A DNA stretch of 38,550 bases from an uncultured Oscillospiraceae bacterium (GCA_934590505.1 CAKTPC010000006.1:1-38550), one strand, 5' to 3'. Shown: positions 6,548-15,481, numbered from the stretch's first letter. Numbers and translations: made by a program. Notes: generated by a model from the letters alone, not told the origin.

Positions 6548-7527
6548 TACTTTCTAACCACCTTAATTTGAATGCCGATATCAACAGTCGGCTTTTCTGC
6601 CGCATAGACCGTGAGTTTATTTTCAGCGGTAACCATTCGATAGATGCTCGCGAATGCTTCAATTTCAGTTTCTGCGGTCTCGAAAGCGCTTGATGCGATC
6701 ATGTCAACGAAAGGATTGTCATCGGCGGTCAGGCCGGTTACAGTGACCTCGTTTGTGTATGGTGCCGCGTCGCCCGTCCATCCCGCGGCGGTTATCGTTG
6801 CGGTAAAAGTCTGTGACACTGCGCCGTCTGCAATCTTAGGTGCCGTTACAGAGCCGTTTGCAAGGCTGTCAGCGCCTATGCTCCCCGCGGTTATACCGCC
6901 CGTCGCATTGGTGATACCTCGCCCGTTGCCGCCGTTGGATATGATCGTCGCGACCGGAATGGTTATCGCTGCGGTCGGCTTGGTTTTTGCCAAAATCTCG
7001 ATATACCCATCAAACGCGAATGACAGCGCCGCGAAATTGCCGCTGATGGCGTCGCTTTGGTCGAAGGCTACGATGGGGAAATCATCTTCCGTCGCGCCGC
7101 TGATCGTGATCTGCGCCTTATAGTTAAAGCCCGCGAGCACGGTGCTATCTTCCGTCCACGCCGAAACGGCTATCGTCTGGTTCTCTACGTACCGCGCCGA
7201 GATGTCCGCTGCGCGTATCTGGCCGTAGTCCTTCCATTCGTTACGGAGACCGTCGAAGATGTACAGGTTATACGGTGTGGCCGTGCCTACGCTATAGGCA
7301 TCGCCGACGTTCTGCGGTGCGGATGCTTGCAGCTCTGCAACCGTGTCGAAGTGGCCGAGTATTTTAAGACTGCTTCCGAACGGCACAGCGCCGATGTTCT
7401 CTCTCGCCTGCGCCTTTTGGGTCTCGGACAGCGCCTGTTCAGAGTTGAATCTGACAGCCCCCATCAACGTGTCGTCCACTTCCTGATGTTCCATTGAAAG
7501 TGGGAAATAATACACTTTATCTGCCAT
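6547..7527 (-). CDS. Tail fibre/baseplate protein (326 aa)
   Basis: The N-terminus contains the motif LSETQKAQARENIGA, which is widespread in phage fibre proteins and marks the shaft or attachment region. A short domain with YNLYIFDGLRNEWKDYGQI follows, as in many fibre proteins. Two similar beta domains of about 90 residues occupy the rest: TIAVSAWTEDSTVLAGFNYK and TFTATITAAGWTGDAAPYTN begin related repeats. It lacks a catalytic motif. It probably trimerises and links the glycine-rich tip protein to the next adhesion protein. Confidence 0.8.
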   Translation of the reverse strand: MADKVYYFPLSMEHQEVDDTLMGAVRFNSEQALSETQKAQARENIGAVPFGSSLKILGHFDTVAELQASAPQNVGDAYSVGTATPYNLYIFDGLRNEWKDYGQIRAADISARYVENQTIAVSAWTEDSTVLAGFNYKAQITISGATEDDFPIVAFDQSDAISGNFAALSFAFDGYIEILAKTKPTAAITIPVATIISNGGNGRGITNATGGITAGSIGADSLANGSVTAPKIADGAVSQTFTATITAAGWTGDAAPYTNEVTVTGLTADDNPFVDMIASSAFETAETEIEAFASIYRMVTAENKLTVYAAEKPTVDIGIQIKVVRK

Positions 7528-7539
7528 TTGTTCACCGCC

Positions 7540-9720
7540 TTAATAGTAGATTATAAGCACGCCGGCGTTGCCTTGTGTGCCCTCCGTTCCCTTGCCGCTG
7601 TTGCCGCCGGCGCGCGGGATTGTGGAAATTAACGTTGTATAGACCGTATTCCACCAATAGCTAAGGGTTCCCCCACCGCCGCCACCGCCGCCGCTGCCGC
7701 CGTTGCCGCCGCGGCCGTAGCCTTCGGGCGTTGGAACTGCGGCCAGCGCATCAGCGCCATCCCCGCCGAAGTCATTGACATTCGTCCCGGTTTCGTCCAG
7801 TCTCCAACCGCCTGTGCCGCCGTCGTGGCCGTTGGCGCCGTAGGCAGCGCCGCCGCCGCCTTGACCGCCGAACTTGACCGTCAGATTTTCATGTATCCAC
7901 TCAAGTCCGGTAGTACCGCCTTTTGCATCCTGCGTCTTGCCGGCTTTCCCGCCCTTGAAAGTCGTACCGTTATACTCAACGTCATTGCCGGCAGTAGCTT
8001 TCTGCGGTGATGATCCTATCGGCGGGTATTTGCCGCCGTTGCCGCCGTCAGCTCCGTCAACGCCATCGTCGCCAGGCAGTGCGTATACCGCGCCCGAGAA
8101 CAGCTCGACGAAGCCTGAGCTTGAGCTGTGGCCGTTTGCGGAGGAATAAACTTCATCGCGGGCATAAACTACGGTGTTCCCGCTGATGTTCTTATACCGG
8201 ATGAAAGCAAGGTTCTCGCAGTCGATTGTCACAGAAAGTACCTTGCCGCCTGCGCCGCCCTTGCCGCCCTTGCCGCCCTTACCACCTGCGCCGCCCCCGG
8301 ATTCATCGGCTTCACCGCCCGCCTCGCCGTCTGATCCACTCTCGCCGTCTGCGCCGTGGCCGATCAGAACGCAGCGTATTTGTTGGACGTCTTTCTGGCG
8401 TACACTGTCCGGGATGTTCCAGCGCTGCTCCTCATCTGTAAGCTCGAGTATCGCGCGGCGTGCGAATGATGCGCCTTCGGCAACCGGCATATAGTCTTGA
8501 ATCCACTCGCATTCAGCTTTTATGAAGCTGGAAACCATAGAGGATTTTTTTGCAAGGAAAGCATTCGTGAACTCGTGGAACGCGTTCTCAAAGCTATACC
8601 TTTTGCCGGTCAACTCGCCGTCGACGATGATCGAGTTCTGAACGGTAGTCGCGTGAAAGTAATATGCCGAAAGTCTTGCGAGCACATTCTCGGAATTTGC
8701 CATCGTTACAAGCGTTGCCTCTTCAACAGTGACTACTCTCTCGGTAGGGGCCTGTTCATTGTCGGCAGTCAGACGCTTCACCGTGTGGATATAAGGCTTT
8801 CCCTTCAAAACGCCCGTGCCGGAAACAACAGCGTAGTTTGTCCCGGATGAGCTGATCGTGAGATCGCCGCCTTCCTCGACCATCAGCGACGCCTCATATA
8901 TGGGTTTGTCAAAGATAACGGTCACGTTATCGGCAATTTCGGTCCGTGTATCGTACAGGACCTCATATTCCACTGTTGAAAGATAATGATATCCATGCTC
9001 AAGCACTACAATCCGCGAGGCTGGTTCGTCATAGATGACACTTCCGCCGTTAAACACGCGGCTGCTCGGTATGTCCTTTGAGTCGATGGATTTCAGGAAC
9101 GTAAACAGCATGCCGCCTGTGTCCGACCTCGTGATCGTTACACCGTAAGCTACAAGCAGCTGATGCAGGTTCCTGCGGCGCGTGGAGTACGGCAGCCATC
9201 CATACACCTGAAGGTCCGCAACATCCGGCTCGATCTCGTAGCTGTATTCTTCGCCCATGATTTCTGCCGCGACTACATCAAAGCGCTGCCCGTTGTAAAT
9301 TCCGCCTTTGCTGTACTGACGATTCATCAGGCCGATTTCAGATACGCAGTTGATTTTAAACAGGCTCTTCCCCTGCCGGTCGACCGTGTTGCAGTAATAC
9401 AGGCCGCTTATCTTGCCGTCAACGTAGAACCTGATCGGCGTGCCGTATGGAATGTTGCGGATATCGTAGTTATACTTGCCGCAGAGAACGTAGCCGTCCG
9501 ACGATATGAGCCCGTTATAATTCTCTTGGTCAGCTGGGGTGAGGATGTACTGGAGTAGCAGATCATAACCGACGATAGGTACAAACTGATTTATAAACAG
9601 CTCATCGCCTATCGGAGAGACTGCAGTCTCCTCAGTCACGTTTTTAATGCTGTCGTTGTAAAAGGTCAGGATCGGCGCGTTTTCGTCGCCGATCACTACT
9701 TTGTTTGGGATAGCTCTCAT
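7540..9720 (-). CDS. Baseplate hub/tip protein with glycine-rich C-terminal domain (726 aa)
   Basis: The N-terminal 450 residues look like a tail-associated (Tal/gp27-like) baseplate hub: YNDSIKNVTEETAVSPIGDE, SEIGLMNRQYSKGGIYNGQR, YGWLPYSTRRRNLHQLLVAY. From about residue 450 to the end the protein becomes glycine-rich in several runs (GGGAGGKGGKGGKGGAGG; GGQGGGGAAYGANGHDGG; GGNGGSGGGGGGGG) and closes with GNAGVLIIYY. Glycine-rich domains of this kind can pack as polyglycine-II sandwiches, as in the adhesin tip of phage S16. The protein would therefore combine hub and receptor binding. It overlaps the upstream gene by four bases (ATGA). Confidence 0.85.
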   Translation of the reverse strand: MRAIPNKVVIGDENAPILTFYNDSIKNVTEETAVSPIGDELFINQFVPIVGYDLLLQYILTPADQENYNGLISSDGYVLCGKYNYDIRNIPYGTPIRFYVDGKISGLYYCNTVDRQGKSLFKINCVSEIGLMNRQYSKGGIYNGQRFDVVAAEIMGEEYSYEIEPDVADLQVYGWLPYSTRRRNLHQLLVAYGVTITRSDTGGMLFTFLKSIDSKDIPSSRVFNGGSVIYDEPASRIVVLEHGYHYLSTVEYEVLYDTRTEIADNVTVIFDKPIYEASLMVEEGGDLTISSSGTNYAVVSGTGVLKGKPYIHTVKRLTADNEQAPTERVVTVEEATLVTMANSENVLARLSAYYFHATTVQNSIIVDGELTGKRYSFENAFHEFTNAFLAKKSSMVSSFIKAECEWIQDYMPVAEGASFARRAILELTDEEQRWNIPDSVRQKDVQQIRCVLIGHGADGESGSDGEAGGEADESGGGAGGKGGKGGKGGAGGKVLSVTIDCENLAFIRYKNISGNTVVYARDEVYSSANGHSSSSGFVELFSGAVYALPGDDGVDGADGGNGGKYPPIGSSPQKATAGNDVEYNGTTFKGGKAGKTQDAKGGTTGLEWIHENLTVKFGGQGGGGAAYGANGHDGGTGGWRLDETGTNVNDFGGDGADALAAVPTPEGYGRGGNGGSGGGGGGGGTLSYWWNTVYTTLISTIPRAGGNSGKGTEGTQGNAGVLIIYY

Positions 9721-10100
9721 AGTGGGCTTCTCCCTTCAAACGTTATTGTGTTAGCGAACCAGTATTCATTGCCGTCAGTGCCCGTCAGCCTGTGTCCGGC
9801 TTGGATATCGCTATATATCGCCTCGACGGTCTTGTACTCCCGCTCTCTGAGGTCAAAGTAGTAGACTTGCGCATAGTCGTTCTTATACAGATTTGCGATG
9901 AACGCCGACAGCTTATCCTCGGTGACCGGCATGAATCCGAACGTCACGATTGGCCTCACTGCTATAATGTCCACGGTAGTGCTCCCGTCGAGCATGTCGC
10001 CGCCGGCATCACCCATGATCTTCTTGTACGTGACAGAATACCCGTAACGGGTAAAGATCGAGGAGCAGTCTATGTCGTTCACTTTGATTTCCTTGTTCAT
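9717..10100 (-). CDS. Distal tail/baseplate-type small protein (127 aa)
   Basis: It sits between the tape measure and the baseplate hub, where siphoviruses encode the distal tail (Dit) protein, but at 127 aa it is shorter than most Dit proteins. The sequence is beta-rich (VDIIAVRPIVTFGFMPVTED, QVYYFDLREREYKTVEAIYS) and has a C-terminal YWFANTITFEGRSPL. AAGGAGG precedes ATG 10100 by eight bases. A tail-tip ring component is the best guess from position. The fold cannot be confirmed by eye. Confidence 0.75.
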   Translation of the reverse strand: MNKEIKVNDIDCSSIFTRYGYSVTYKKIMGDAGGDMLDGSTTVDIIAVRPIVTFGFMPVTEDKLSAFIANLYKNDYAQVYYFDLREREYKTVEAIYSDIQAGHRLTGTDGNEYWFANTITFEGRSPL

Positions 10101-10113
10101 AGCCCGCTCCTCC

Positions 10114-11985
10114 TTAAGCCTTGATCAGTTTCTGACCGTGGTAGTCCTCTTCCTTGAGTATGTAGTTGTATATTTTTCTTGCGACAGTGGATCCGTCGAG
10201 CTCCGTTTTCGACTCGATGTTGAGAACAATGGGCCGCTGCGTGGCTGCTGCATTTCCCGCTCCGCCCTTGCGCCAATTGTCCGCCTCGCTCGACGTGAGC
10301 ACGGCCTCGCCGCGGTGAAGCACTGCGGGGTATCCGTTATAGGGGACGTAGTCCAGGCCGCCTGCGTGGCCTCTGCCGCGGCCTCCGCTTACGCCGACGT
10401 TGACGCTCAAGCCTCCGAAAAGAGAGTTCCACAGTCCGGAAAACCATGACGTCAGGCTATCCCACGCGTTACTTATTCCGTCGCGGATTTTATCTACGAC
10501 CGACTGTCCAATGTTGACGAACTCTTCAACCTTGTCGCGAATTGGAGTTATCAGGTTTGTTTCTACCCATTCTCCGGCCTGCTCGTATATCTCCGCGAAT
10601 TTTGCCGCGAGCGTCGAAATGAATTCACCGACAAGCTCCTGCGCCGCCGCGACGATCTCGGAAATTTTCCCCGCGATTGCCGCATTGAGGCTATCTATCC
10701 ACGCTCCGCCGACTTCAAGGAACGAGCCGAGTGCCGCGAACATTGCGCCCAGTATTGCGAGAATGACCTCACCGGTCGCTTCAACAAGCTCTGGAATATG
10801 AATGACGATCTCCGCCGCGAGGTTCACGATTATTTCCACAACAGCCGCCGTCAGCGCCGGGAGATTGTTTAGAATCGCTCCGGCGACGGCGGTGGCGATC
10901 TGAACCACTCCGTCTACAAAGGCACCTGTATTATCCGCCATCGACTCTGCAAGGCTCACTAAAAGCTCCAGCGCCGCCGCTAACAGCGTCGGGAGATTGC
11001 TTATCAGTGCCTCGGCAAGCGTGCCAACTATGGACACCGCCGCCTCCAGCAGCATCGGAGCGTTTGCGCCGATGGTATCAATAATCTTCGGCACGACCAG
11101 ATTTGCAAAATCAGCTATGCCCTGCACGACCTTAATGATTCGTGGCTCAATGTTCTGATAGACATTCCCGGCCGATGTGACAAGGTTGTCTATTTTGGTT
11201 TCGAGGTCTGCGTTTTCATCTGCAAAGGCCGTCATTAGGTCTTTCCACGCCGACTTCATCGACGCGACCGAGCCTTGTATGGTGTCTGCCGCTTCACCCG
11301 CCGCATAGCCCGACAGTCCCTGCATTTCGATGTAGTCCACCAACGCCGATTGACAATCTGCGAGATTATCGATCGTGTACTCGGTCATCCTGCCGTTCTC
11401 GGCATTCCACGCGTTGACGCTGTCGATCAGGCTCTCAAAGCCCTCCTTCGTCGGGGTAATGCCGAGCTGCAAGTTATCCAGCATCGTGTAGTTATTCTTC
11501 ATGATGCCGTTGAAGGCATTCTGCACGTACTCCTGCGACGCGCCCGTCGCCGCTACGACGTCAGCCTCGGCGGTGATTATCCTGTCTGCCAGCTCTGCCG
11601 CGGCCTGAGCGTTGCCGCCGAGCGCCGTTTTAAGTCCGGTGGCAAAGCCGTTGACTTGAGTCAAGTACTCGTTCTGACTCATCTGCACGTTCTTATATGC
11701 GTTCTCTGCATTCGCTGCGACGGTATCGTAAGCGTCGCCAAACATCAGCTGCGCGCCGCCGACGAGCTGCTCATACTCTGCGAACTGGGACAAACTCGCC
11801 TTGCCAAGTGCAGCCACTCCCGTGGCTACGGCCCCTATTGCAGCCGCGCCGATCTTCGCCGCGGCAGTAAGCCCGGTCTTAAGCTTTGAGCCGAATCCGT
11901 CTGTTTTAGTCTGCGCATCGTCGAGGTCTCGCTCATATTCACTTGTGTCAAGGCTCAGCCTTGCGAACAGTTCAAAAACATTCAT
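10114..11985 (-). CDS. Tape measure protein (623 aa)
   Basis: It sets tail length and is ejected during infection. The N-terminus (FELFARLSLDTSEYERDLDD) is the usual tape measure start. Residues 30-65 are Ala/Gly-rich (TAAAKIGAAAIGAVATGVAA). Long hydrophobic helical repeats follow (ALISNLPTLLAAALELLVSL, AILNNLPALTAAVVEIIVNL), which match the repeated LPxLLxAxxELLxxL pattern of Firmicutes tape measures. The end has the typical GLDYVPYNGYPAVLHRGEAV motif. At about 1.5 angstrom per residue the tail would be roughly 90 nm. It overlaps the chaperone stop by four bases (ATGA). Confidence 0.95.
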   Translation of the reverse strand: MNVFELFARLSLDTSEYERDLDDAQTKTDGFGSKLKTGLTAAAKIGAAAIGAVATGVAALGKASLSQFAEYEQLVGGAQLMFGDAYDTVAANAENAYKNVQMSQNEYLTQVNGFATGLKTALGGNAQAAAELADRIITAEADVVAATGASQEYVQNAFNGIMKNNYTMLDNLQLGITPTKEGFESLIDSVNAWNAENGRMTEYTIDNLADCQSALVDYIEMQGLSGYAAGEAADTIQGSVASMKSAWKDLMTAFADENADLETKIDNLVTSAGNVYQNIEPRIIKVVQGIADFANLVVPKIIDTIGANAPMLLEAAVSIVGTLAEALISNLPTLLAAALELLVSLAESMADNTGAFVDGVVQIATAVAGAILNNLPALTAAVVEIIVNLAAEIVIHIPELVEATGEVILAILGAMFAALGSFLEVGGAWIDSLNAAIAGKISEIVAAAQELVGEFISTLAAKFAEIYEQAGEWVETNLITPIRDKVEEFVNIGQSVVDKIRDGISNAWDSLTSWFSGLWNSLFGGLSVNVGVSGGRGRGHAGGLDYVPYNGYPAVLHRGEAVLTSSEADNWRKGGAGNAAATQRPIVLNIESKTELDGSTVARKIYNYILKEEDYHGQKLIKA

Positions 11986-12248
11986 TCTTCGATGCCGTTA
12001 ATGTCTCGCTTCATGCGCTCGATTATCTCTTCCGGCGACTCTTGCGCCGCCTGTGGCCTGATTATGTCTACATACCGCATGTTCAGCCCGCCGATAATCT
12101 TGAGCGCGTCTGTGACGTATATCTGATAGGCTCGTTTCTCCTGTTCCCTCCGGTCGATATCCGGAAGGAGCAGGAAGAACGATGCCGCGCTGACTTTCGG
12201 CGCGGATAGAAGAGCGTTTATTATCCTTTCTCTCCCGACTCCGCGCAC
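11982..12248 (-). CDS. Tail assembly chaperone, downstream part (gpT-like), made by -1 frameshift
   Basis: This frame has only a GTG start at 12248 with no ribosome site, and it overlaps the end of the upstream chaperone gene in the -1 frame. The slippery heptamer at 12260-12254 would join the two, so the natural product is probably a fusion of 110 upstream residues and 90 residues from here (200 aa). The sequence is helical and charged (FFLLLPDIDRREQEKRAYQI, PEEIIERMKRDI). It precedes the tape measure gene, the canonical place for a gpG/gpGT pair. Confidence 0.85.
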   Translation of the reverse strand: MRGVGRERIINALLSAPKVSAASFFLLLPDIDRREQEKRAYQIYVTDALKIIGGLNMRYVDIIRPQAAQESPEEIIERMKRDINGIEE

Positions 12249-12583
12249 GATTTGAAAAAAGTCATAAGCTCCTTATCATTGGCGATGTCGCGGATCTGCG
12301 TCATCGTCTTGATGAAGTTCTGCTTCCTGATCACTTCTGCGGTCGTGTCGTTGAGCACGGCAAGGATTCCGAACACGTCCTCGCGGTGCTCCTTGAGCAG
12401 TATCGGGACAACTTTGTTGAATTTTTCCACACCTGCAAGCAGCATATCCGCGCGTGTCTCGGCGTGAAGCTTTTCCTTGAGCGTAGCGAGCAGCGCATTA
12501 TCAATCGCGATGCTGCTTATATACGGAACGAGGGCGCACATCACATCGCACGCCCTGTCGGTTGAGAATTCAGAAAGCTTCAT
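12221..12583 (-). CDS. Tail assembly chaperone (gpG-like, 120 aa)
   Basis: A small helical protein between the tail tube and tape measure genes, in the position of gpG in lambda-like phages. It keeps the tape measure soluble and promotes tube assembly. The end contains ACT TTT TTC (codons at 12262-12254), a T TTT TTC slippery site in the right frame. About 10% of ribosomes would be expected to shift in known systems; the rate here is unknown. The gene starts at ATG 12583, overlapping the tube gene stop (ATGA). Confidence 0.85.
   Translation of the reverse strand: MKLSEFSTDRACDVMCALVPYISSIAIDNALLATLKEKLHAETRADMLLAGVEKFNKVVPILLKEHREDVFGILAVLNDTTAEVIRKQNFIKTMTQIRDIANDKELMTFFKSCAESGEKG
12254..12260 (-). 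promoter_or_regulatory. -1 programmed frameshift slippery site TTTTTTC
   Basis: On the - strand T-TTT-TTC lies in the zero frame of the gpG-like gene as X XXY YYZ. A -1 slip moves ribosomes into the frame of the next gene, giving FFQIVRGVGR across the junction. Position, frame and phase all match the conserved tail chaperone frameshift. Confidence 0.88.
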
Positions 12584-13194
12584 GTGCCCGTCGCCTCCGT
12601 GTTGCTCGCGGTCTCGGCCGTCCCGCTCTGGATGTAGATGTCGACAGGGACGGTGTTCTGATCGTTGAGGCTCGAATGCGCCGTAAACTCGAACGAATAT
12701 TTCGCCTTACCCTTGTCCTGCGTCTGTACCACGAAGCCGCCGGTCGACAGCGCGTCAATGAGCCTGACAGCCATATAACCGCCGTTCTTTTCGCCGTTTT
12801 CATCGGAATAGTCCCCGACGATCCATAGGTCGGAAAAGTCGGAGCTCAGAAGATCACGCCTCAGTACTATTTTTGCCTTGTTTGTGCTATCTACATCGGC
12901 AGCAGCTGCCAGCCGCGCGGCCAGCGCGGGGCTCATCGTCACGAATGACCCGGAGGCTTTAGTGACTACTCCTGTGCATTTTTTGAGCTCTTTTGTGTCC
13001 GTCGGGCAGCCGTCGATGTCGCTTCCGTAGTCCTCATAGGTTCTTGTGATGGAGACATTGACACCCCCCGAAGTCGCCCCAAGAATATTGCTGTCCGTCA
13101 GCTTGGGGTCTGCTGGGTCGAACGTCTTGAGGAGCAGCCCCGCATTCACAGTAAGCTGCTTGAAGGTATCTATGGGTATCTTGGTAAATTTCAT
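12580..13194 (-). CDS. Major tail (tube) protein (204 aa)
   Basis: The tube protein polymerises around the tape measure. The beta-rich sequence begins KFTKIPIDTFKQLTVNAGLL and has a conserved segment with NILGATSGGVNVSITRTYED, typical of tube proteins of Firmicutes siphoviruses. The C-terminal part (YSFEFTAHSSLNDQNTVPVD) ends the fold, and a short Thr/Glu/Ala tail follows. AGGTG precedes ATG 13194. It sits between the tail-completion gene and the chaperones, the expected order. Confidence 0.88.
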   Translation of the reverse strand: MKFTKIPIDTFKQLTVNAGLLLKTFDPADPKLTDSNILGATSGGVNVSITRTYEDYGSDIDGCPTDTKELKKCTGVVTKASGSFVTMSPALAARLAAAADVDSTNKAKIVLRRDLLSSDFSDLWIVGDYSDENGEKNGGYMAVRLIDALSTGGFVVQTQDKGKAKYSFEFTAHSSLNDQNTVPVDIYIQSGTAETASNTEATGT

Positions 13195-13203
13195 TTTTAC
13201 ACC

Positions 13204-13569
13204 TCAGTCCTGTGTAAGGTAATCGGCCGTTATCTGCAGATAGCGGCCTTTGATGTTGTCGTCGGCTTGGTCGGTCTGTGCCTGTGAGAATGGCGAGCCG
13301 CGCTGAATCAGCACCGCTCCGCCATCGCACGGAAGATACACGCCGCCGCCGATTGCTGTTGAAATCTCCTGCACTTTGGCATTTATGTCTAACTCACTCT
13401 TGCCGTAGTACCAGAGGTTGACCACGATGGGCACGGAACCGTCATCGATTGAGCCAATGTTCGGTTCGTACACCAGATACGGAAAAGCCGTGTCTGCTTC
13501 GGCTGCGGCTGGGTACGCCGGGAGGCCGAAGCCCGAGAAGAACGTATACAGCGCTGCTGCCTTCGTCAC
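13204..13569 (-). CDS. Tail completion/neck protein (121 aa)
   Basis: Position between the head-tail stopper and tube genes, and the sequence LYTFFSGFGLPAYPAAAEAD with FPYLVYEPNI, fit the tail terminator group (HK97 gp10/lambda gpU neighbourhood). It should cap the tail and join it to the head. It starts at GTG 13569, overlapping the upstream stop (GTGA), so translation is coupled. No catalytic motif is present. Assignment rests on gene order more than on sequence. Confidence 0.7.
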   Translation of the reverse strand: MTKAAALYTFFSGFGLPAYPAAAEADTAFPYLVYEPNIGSIDDGSVPIVVNLWYYGKSELDINAKVQEISTAIGGGVYLPCDGGAVLIQRGSPFSQAQTDQADDNIKGRYLQITADYLTQD

Positions 13570-13904
13570 GGAAGCTTCACCAGCTTCCTGACGTTGTAAC
13601 GCTCGAAATCGAACGACGCCACGCGCGGCGCGGCGCTCGGAATGCCAACGACGATAAAGTAACTGTCGCCGTGCTTGAACACGTCCTGCTCATCAAGCGA
13701 TGTGCCCTTGGGGGTAATCACGGTATCGGTATACTGAACCGTGGCTTGCTGCGCCGCCATCTGCTCGACCGGTGACATATCCTGAAACGCGATCTGTATC
13801 TCGACGCCCTCTGTCCATGTGTTGACAATGCCGCCCTCCGGATCGCGTTCCTTGACCTTGTTCATGATCGTGCAAGGCTCGTAAAAGCTCTCGTATAGGC
13901 TCAT
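13566..13904 (-). CDS. Head-tail joining/stopper protein (112 aa)
   Basis: The start at ATG 13904 is chosen because GGTGGAGG lies upstream and the ATG overlaps the previous stop (ATGA); a longer frame exists upstream without support. The sequence (YESFYEPCTIMNKVKERDPE, then DTVITPKGTSLDEQDVFKHG) is beta-rich and looks like SPP1 gp16/HK97 stopper proteins, which have YxxxxxPGTxI-type N-termini and a DxFKxGDxxF core. It closes the head after DNA packaging. Confidence 0.75.
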   Translation of the reverse strand: MSLYESFYEPCTIMNKVKERDPEGGIVNTWTEGVEIQIAFQDMSPVEQMAAQQATVQYTDTVITPKGTSLDEQDVFKHGDSYFIVVGIPSAAPRVASFDFERYNVRKLVKLP

Positions 13905-14341
13905 AACTTCCTCCACCTCGCAAGCTTCGCCGCGAACACGTTCCTCCATGTCAGAGTCTTCTGTACTCCGCTCCCGCTCGGCGTTGCTTTGCTATAGCTA
14001 TATCCGCCGAAGCTCTCCGACTGGTACGGGCTCGCCACTGTTGCCGCGTTCTGCGCGTTCCATTCCTCGATCTCTTTGGTAATGGATATGACCGCCGGTG
14101 GAACTGCAAGCGCCCAGACGGCACCGTGGAAGCTCTCAGGAGCTAATCTGTCCTCTTCGTCGCCGTAGCGGTGAATGCCGTCGTTGAACACGCTCCCGAT
14201 TATCCGGTAATACTGTCCGTTCTGGAGGAACGGCAGCGCGAGTGCCCCGTCAACGACGGTGTAGGTACCGACGTGAACACCGCCCGGCACTGTAAACCAG
14301 TTGCGGAGAAATCCGCATACTTCGTCAAGCGTTTCATTCAT
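13901..14341 (-). CDS. Head-tail connector/adaptor protein (146 aa)
   Basis: The gene directly follows the coat gene by 21 bp, where adaptor proteins (SPP1 gp15-like) are encoded. The N-terminus (LDEVCGFLRNWFTVPGGVHV) is helical. A middle beta region and the C-terminal half (SESFGGYSYSKATPSGSGVQ, WRNVFAAKLARWRKL) resemble the GYSYSK-type adaptors of Clostridia phages. AAAGGAGG precedes ATG 14341. It should form a ring under the portal. Confidence 0.75.
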   Translation of the reverse strand: MNETLDEVCGFLRNWFTVPGGVHVGTYTVVDGALALPFLQNGQYYRIIGSVFNDGIHRYGDEEDRLAPESFHGAVWALAVPPAVISITKEIEEWNAQNAATVASPYQSESFGGYSYSKATPSGSGVQKTLTWRNVFAAKLARWRKL

Positions 14342-14362
14342 GCTGCCGTCCTCCTTTGCTTA

Positions 14363-15475
14363 TCAGCCCATGTATACGCAAGCAAGCTCGGGGTAAATGA
14401 GCTTATAGCCGTACAGCACGTCCATGGACATTACTTCCTGCTTGGTCTCGGTATTGAAGCCGCGGTACACGCGGACGGAAACACCGTTGTACTCGTCGCT
14501 CGCGACATAGGCTTCTACGCCCTTGGGGAGCATCAGCGGGCGGGTGACGAAAGCTATCGCGTTCTGATGGAATGCGATATTCGCGGTGTAAGCTCCGCCG
14601 ACAGTGACGGCAGCGTTGTCTGCTGCGGCCTTCTGGAGCGCCGGAGCAATCTCGATGTCCTGATCAGCGGTTTCGAGCGCGCCCGCTCCGGTGACCACGT
14701 AGCTGGTGGCGTCACCCGCGATGGTGAAGCGGTCGCCGACCTTGAACGCAGTCGTGAGACCGTCAACATGAATGCTGGTAGCGCCTGCATTGGCCTTGCC
14801 ATCAATAAGCACGGTGCCGGTCGCGCCGACTGCGTGCTCAAGCACCCCCTGAGACATATAGTTATCAAGGCCGAACAGGCGGCCGATCTCCCCCTCGCGC
14901 AGGGTCTGCGGAGTGCCAGCCTCGGAGACGCGAGTCAGGTTCGGGATTTCGGACAGCTTCGCATCTGCTTCGACATCCCATACTGCGCGGCGATTGGTGA
15001 GCGGTGCCTTGTTCTTGTTAAGATACTTGCGGATCGCCGACAGCGCTGCAAGATCGTTCGGCGTAGTGCCCGCAGTGCCGAGAACGCCCGGAATCTGCGA
15101 GTACAGCGCAAGGCCGTCGCGGTTGATCTTCTCGGCCAGGGCTACGGCGGCAGGCTCGATAAAGTCGGTCTGAAGCTTCGCCTCGGTGAGGTTGGTCGCG
15201 CCCTCGATTGCGCCCCACTTCACGTCAACGGTTGCGATCTTATCGAGCTTCACTGCGACGGAGCTCTCCTTCATGTCCTGACGCTGGACAGTGTCTCCGT
15301 CCTTAAAGCTCTTCGCCTCAAGTACCACCGGCTTCTTGACCTGAATGGTGTCGCCAAGGTCGGAAAAGTCGCTGGAATAGTCTCTGTAACAGAGGTTCGG
15401 CAGAACAAGGTTTTCGTGCAGGCGCATGAGCGTCTGACGGGCGATGTTCTGCATGGTGATAAAGATATTTGCCAT
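14363..15475 (-). CDS. Major capsid protein, P22 coat-like (370 aa)
   Basis: The N-terminus (MQNIARQTLMRLHENLVLPN) and the following DYSSDFSDLGDTIQVKKPVV match the P22 coat protein family that is widespread in Firmicutes phages. Residues about 225-295 (VLIDGKANAGATSIHVDGLT, FTIAGDATSYVVTGAGALET) form an inserted beta domain. The C-terminus (GVSVRVYRGFNTETKQEVMS, LYGYKLIYPELACVYMG) closes the HK97 fold. It would assemble on the scaffold encoded 6 bp upstream. AAGGATGATC precedes ATG 15475. Confidence 0.92.
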   Translation of the reverse strand: MANIFITMQNIARQTLMRLHENLVLPNLCYRDYSSDFSDLGDTIQVKKPVVLEAKSFKDGDTVQRQDMKESSVAVKLDKIATVDVKWGAIEGATNLTEAKLQTDFIEPAAVALAEKINRDGLALYSQIPGVLGTAGTTPNDLAALSAIRKYLNKNKAPLTNRRAVWDVEADAKLSEIPNLTRVSEAGTPQTLREGEIGRLFGLDNYMSQGVLEHAVGATGTVLIDGKANAGATSIHVDGLTTAFKVGDRFTIAGDATSYVVTGAGALETADQDIEIAPALQKAAADNAAVTVGGAYTANIAFHQNAIAFVTRPLMLPKGVEAYVASDEYNGVSVRVYRGFNTETKQEVMSMDVLYGYKLIYPELACVYMG

Positions 15476-15481
15476 TTCTGA

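Noticed and set aside
8174..8494. Pro-rich rightward frames and short tandem repeats around 7.6-8.4 kb
   Set aside because: They are the complement of glycine codons in the tip protein; the repetition is at protein level and is not a CRISPR array.
14171..15481. Long rightward frame (436 aa) opposite the coat gene
   Set aside because: It is the antisense shadow of the major capsid gene in GC-rich DNA; it has no ribosome site or recognisable domain.
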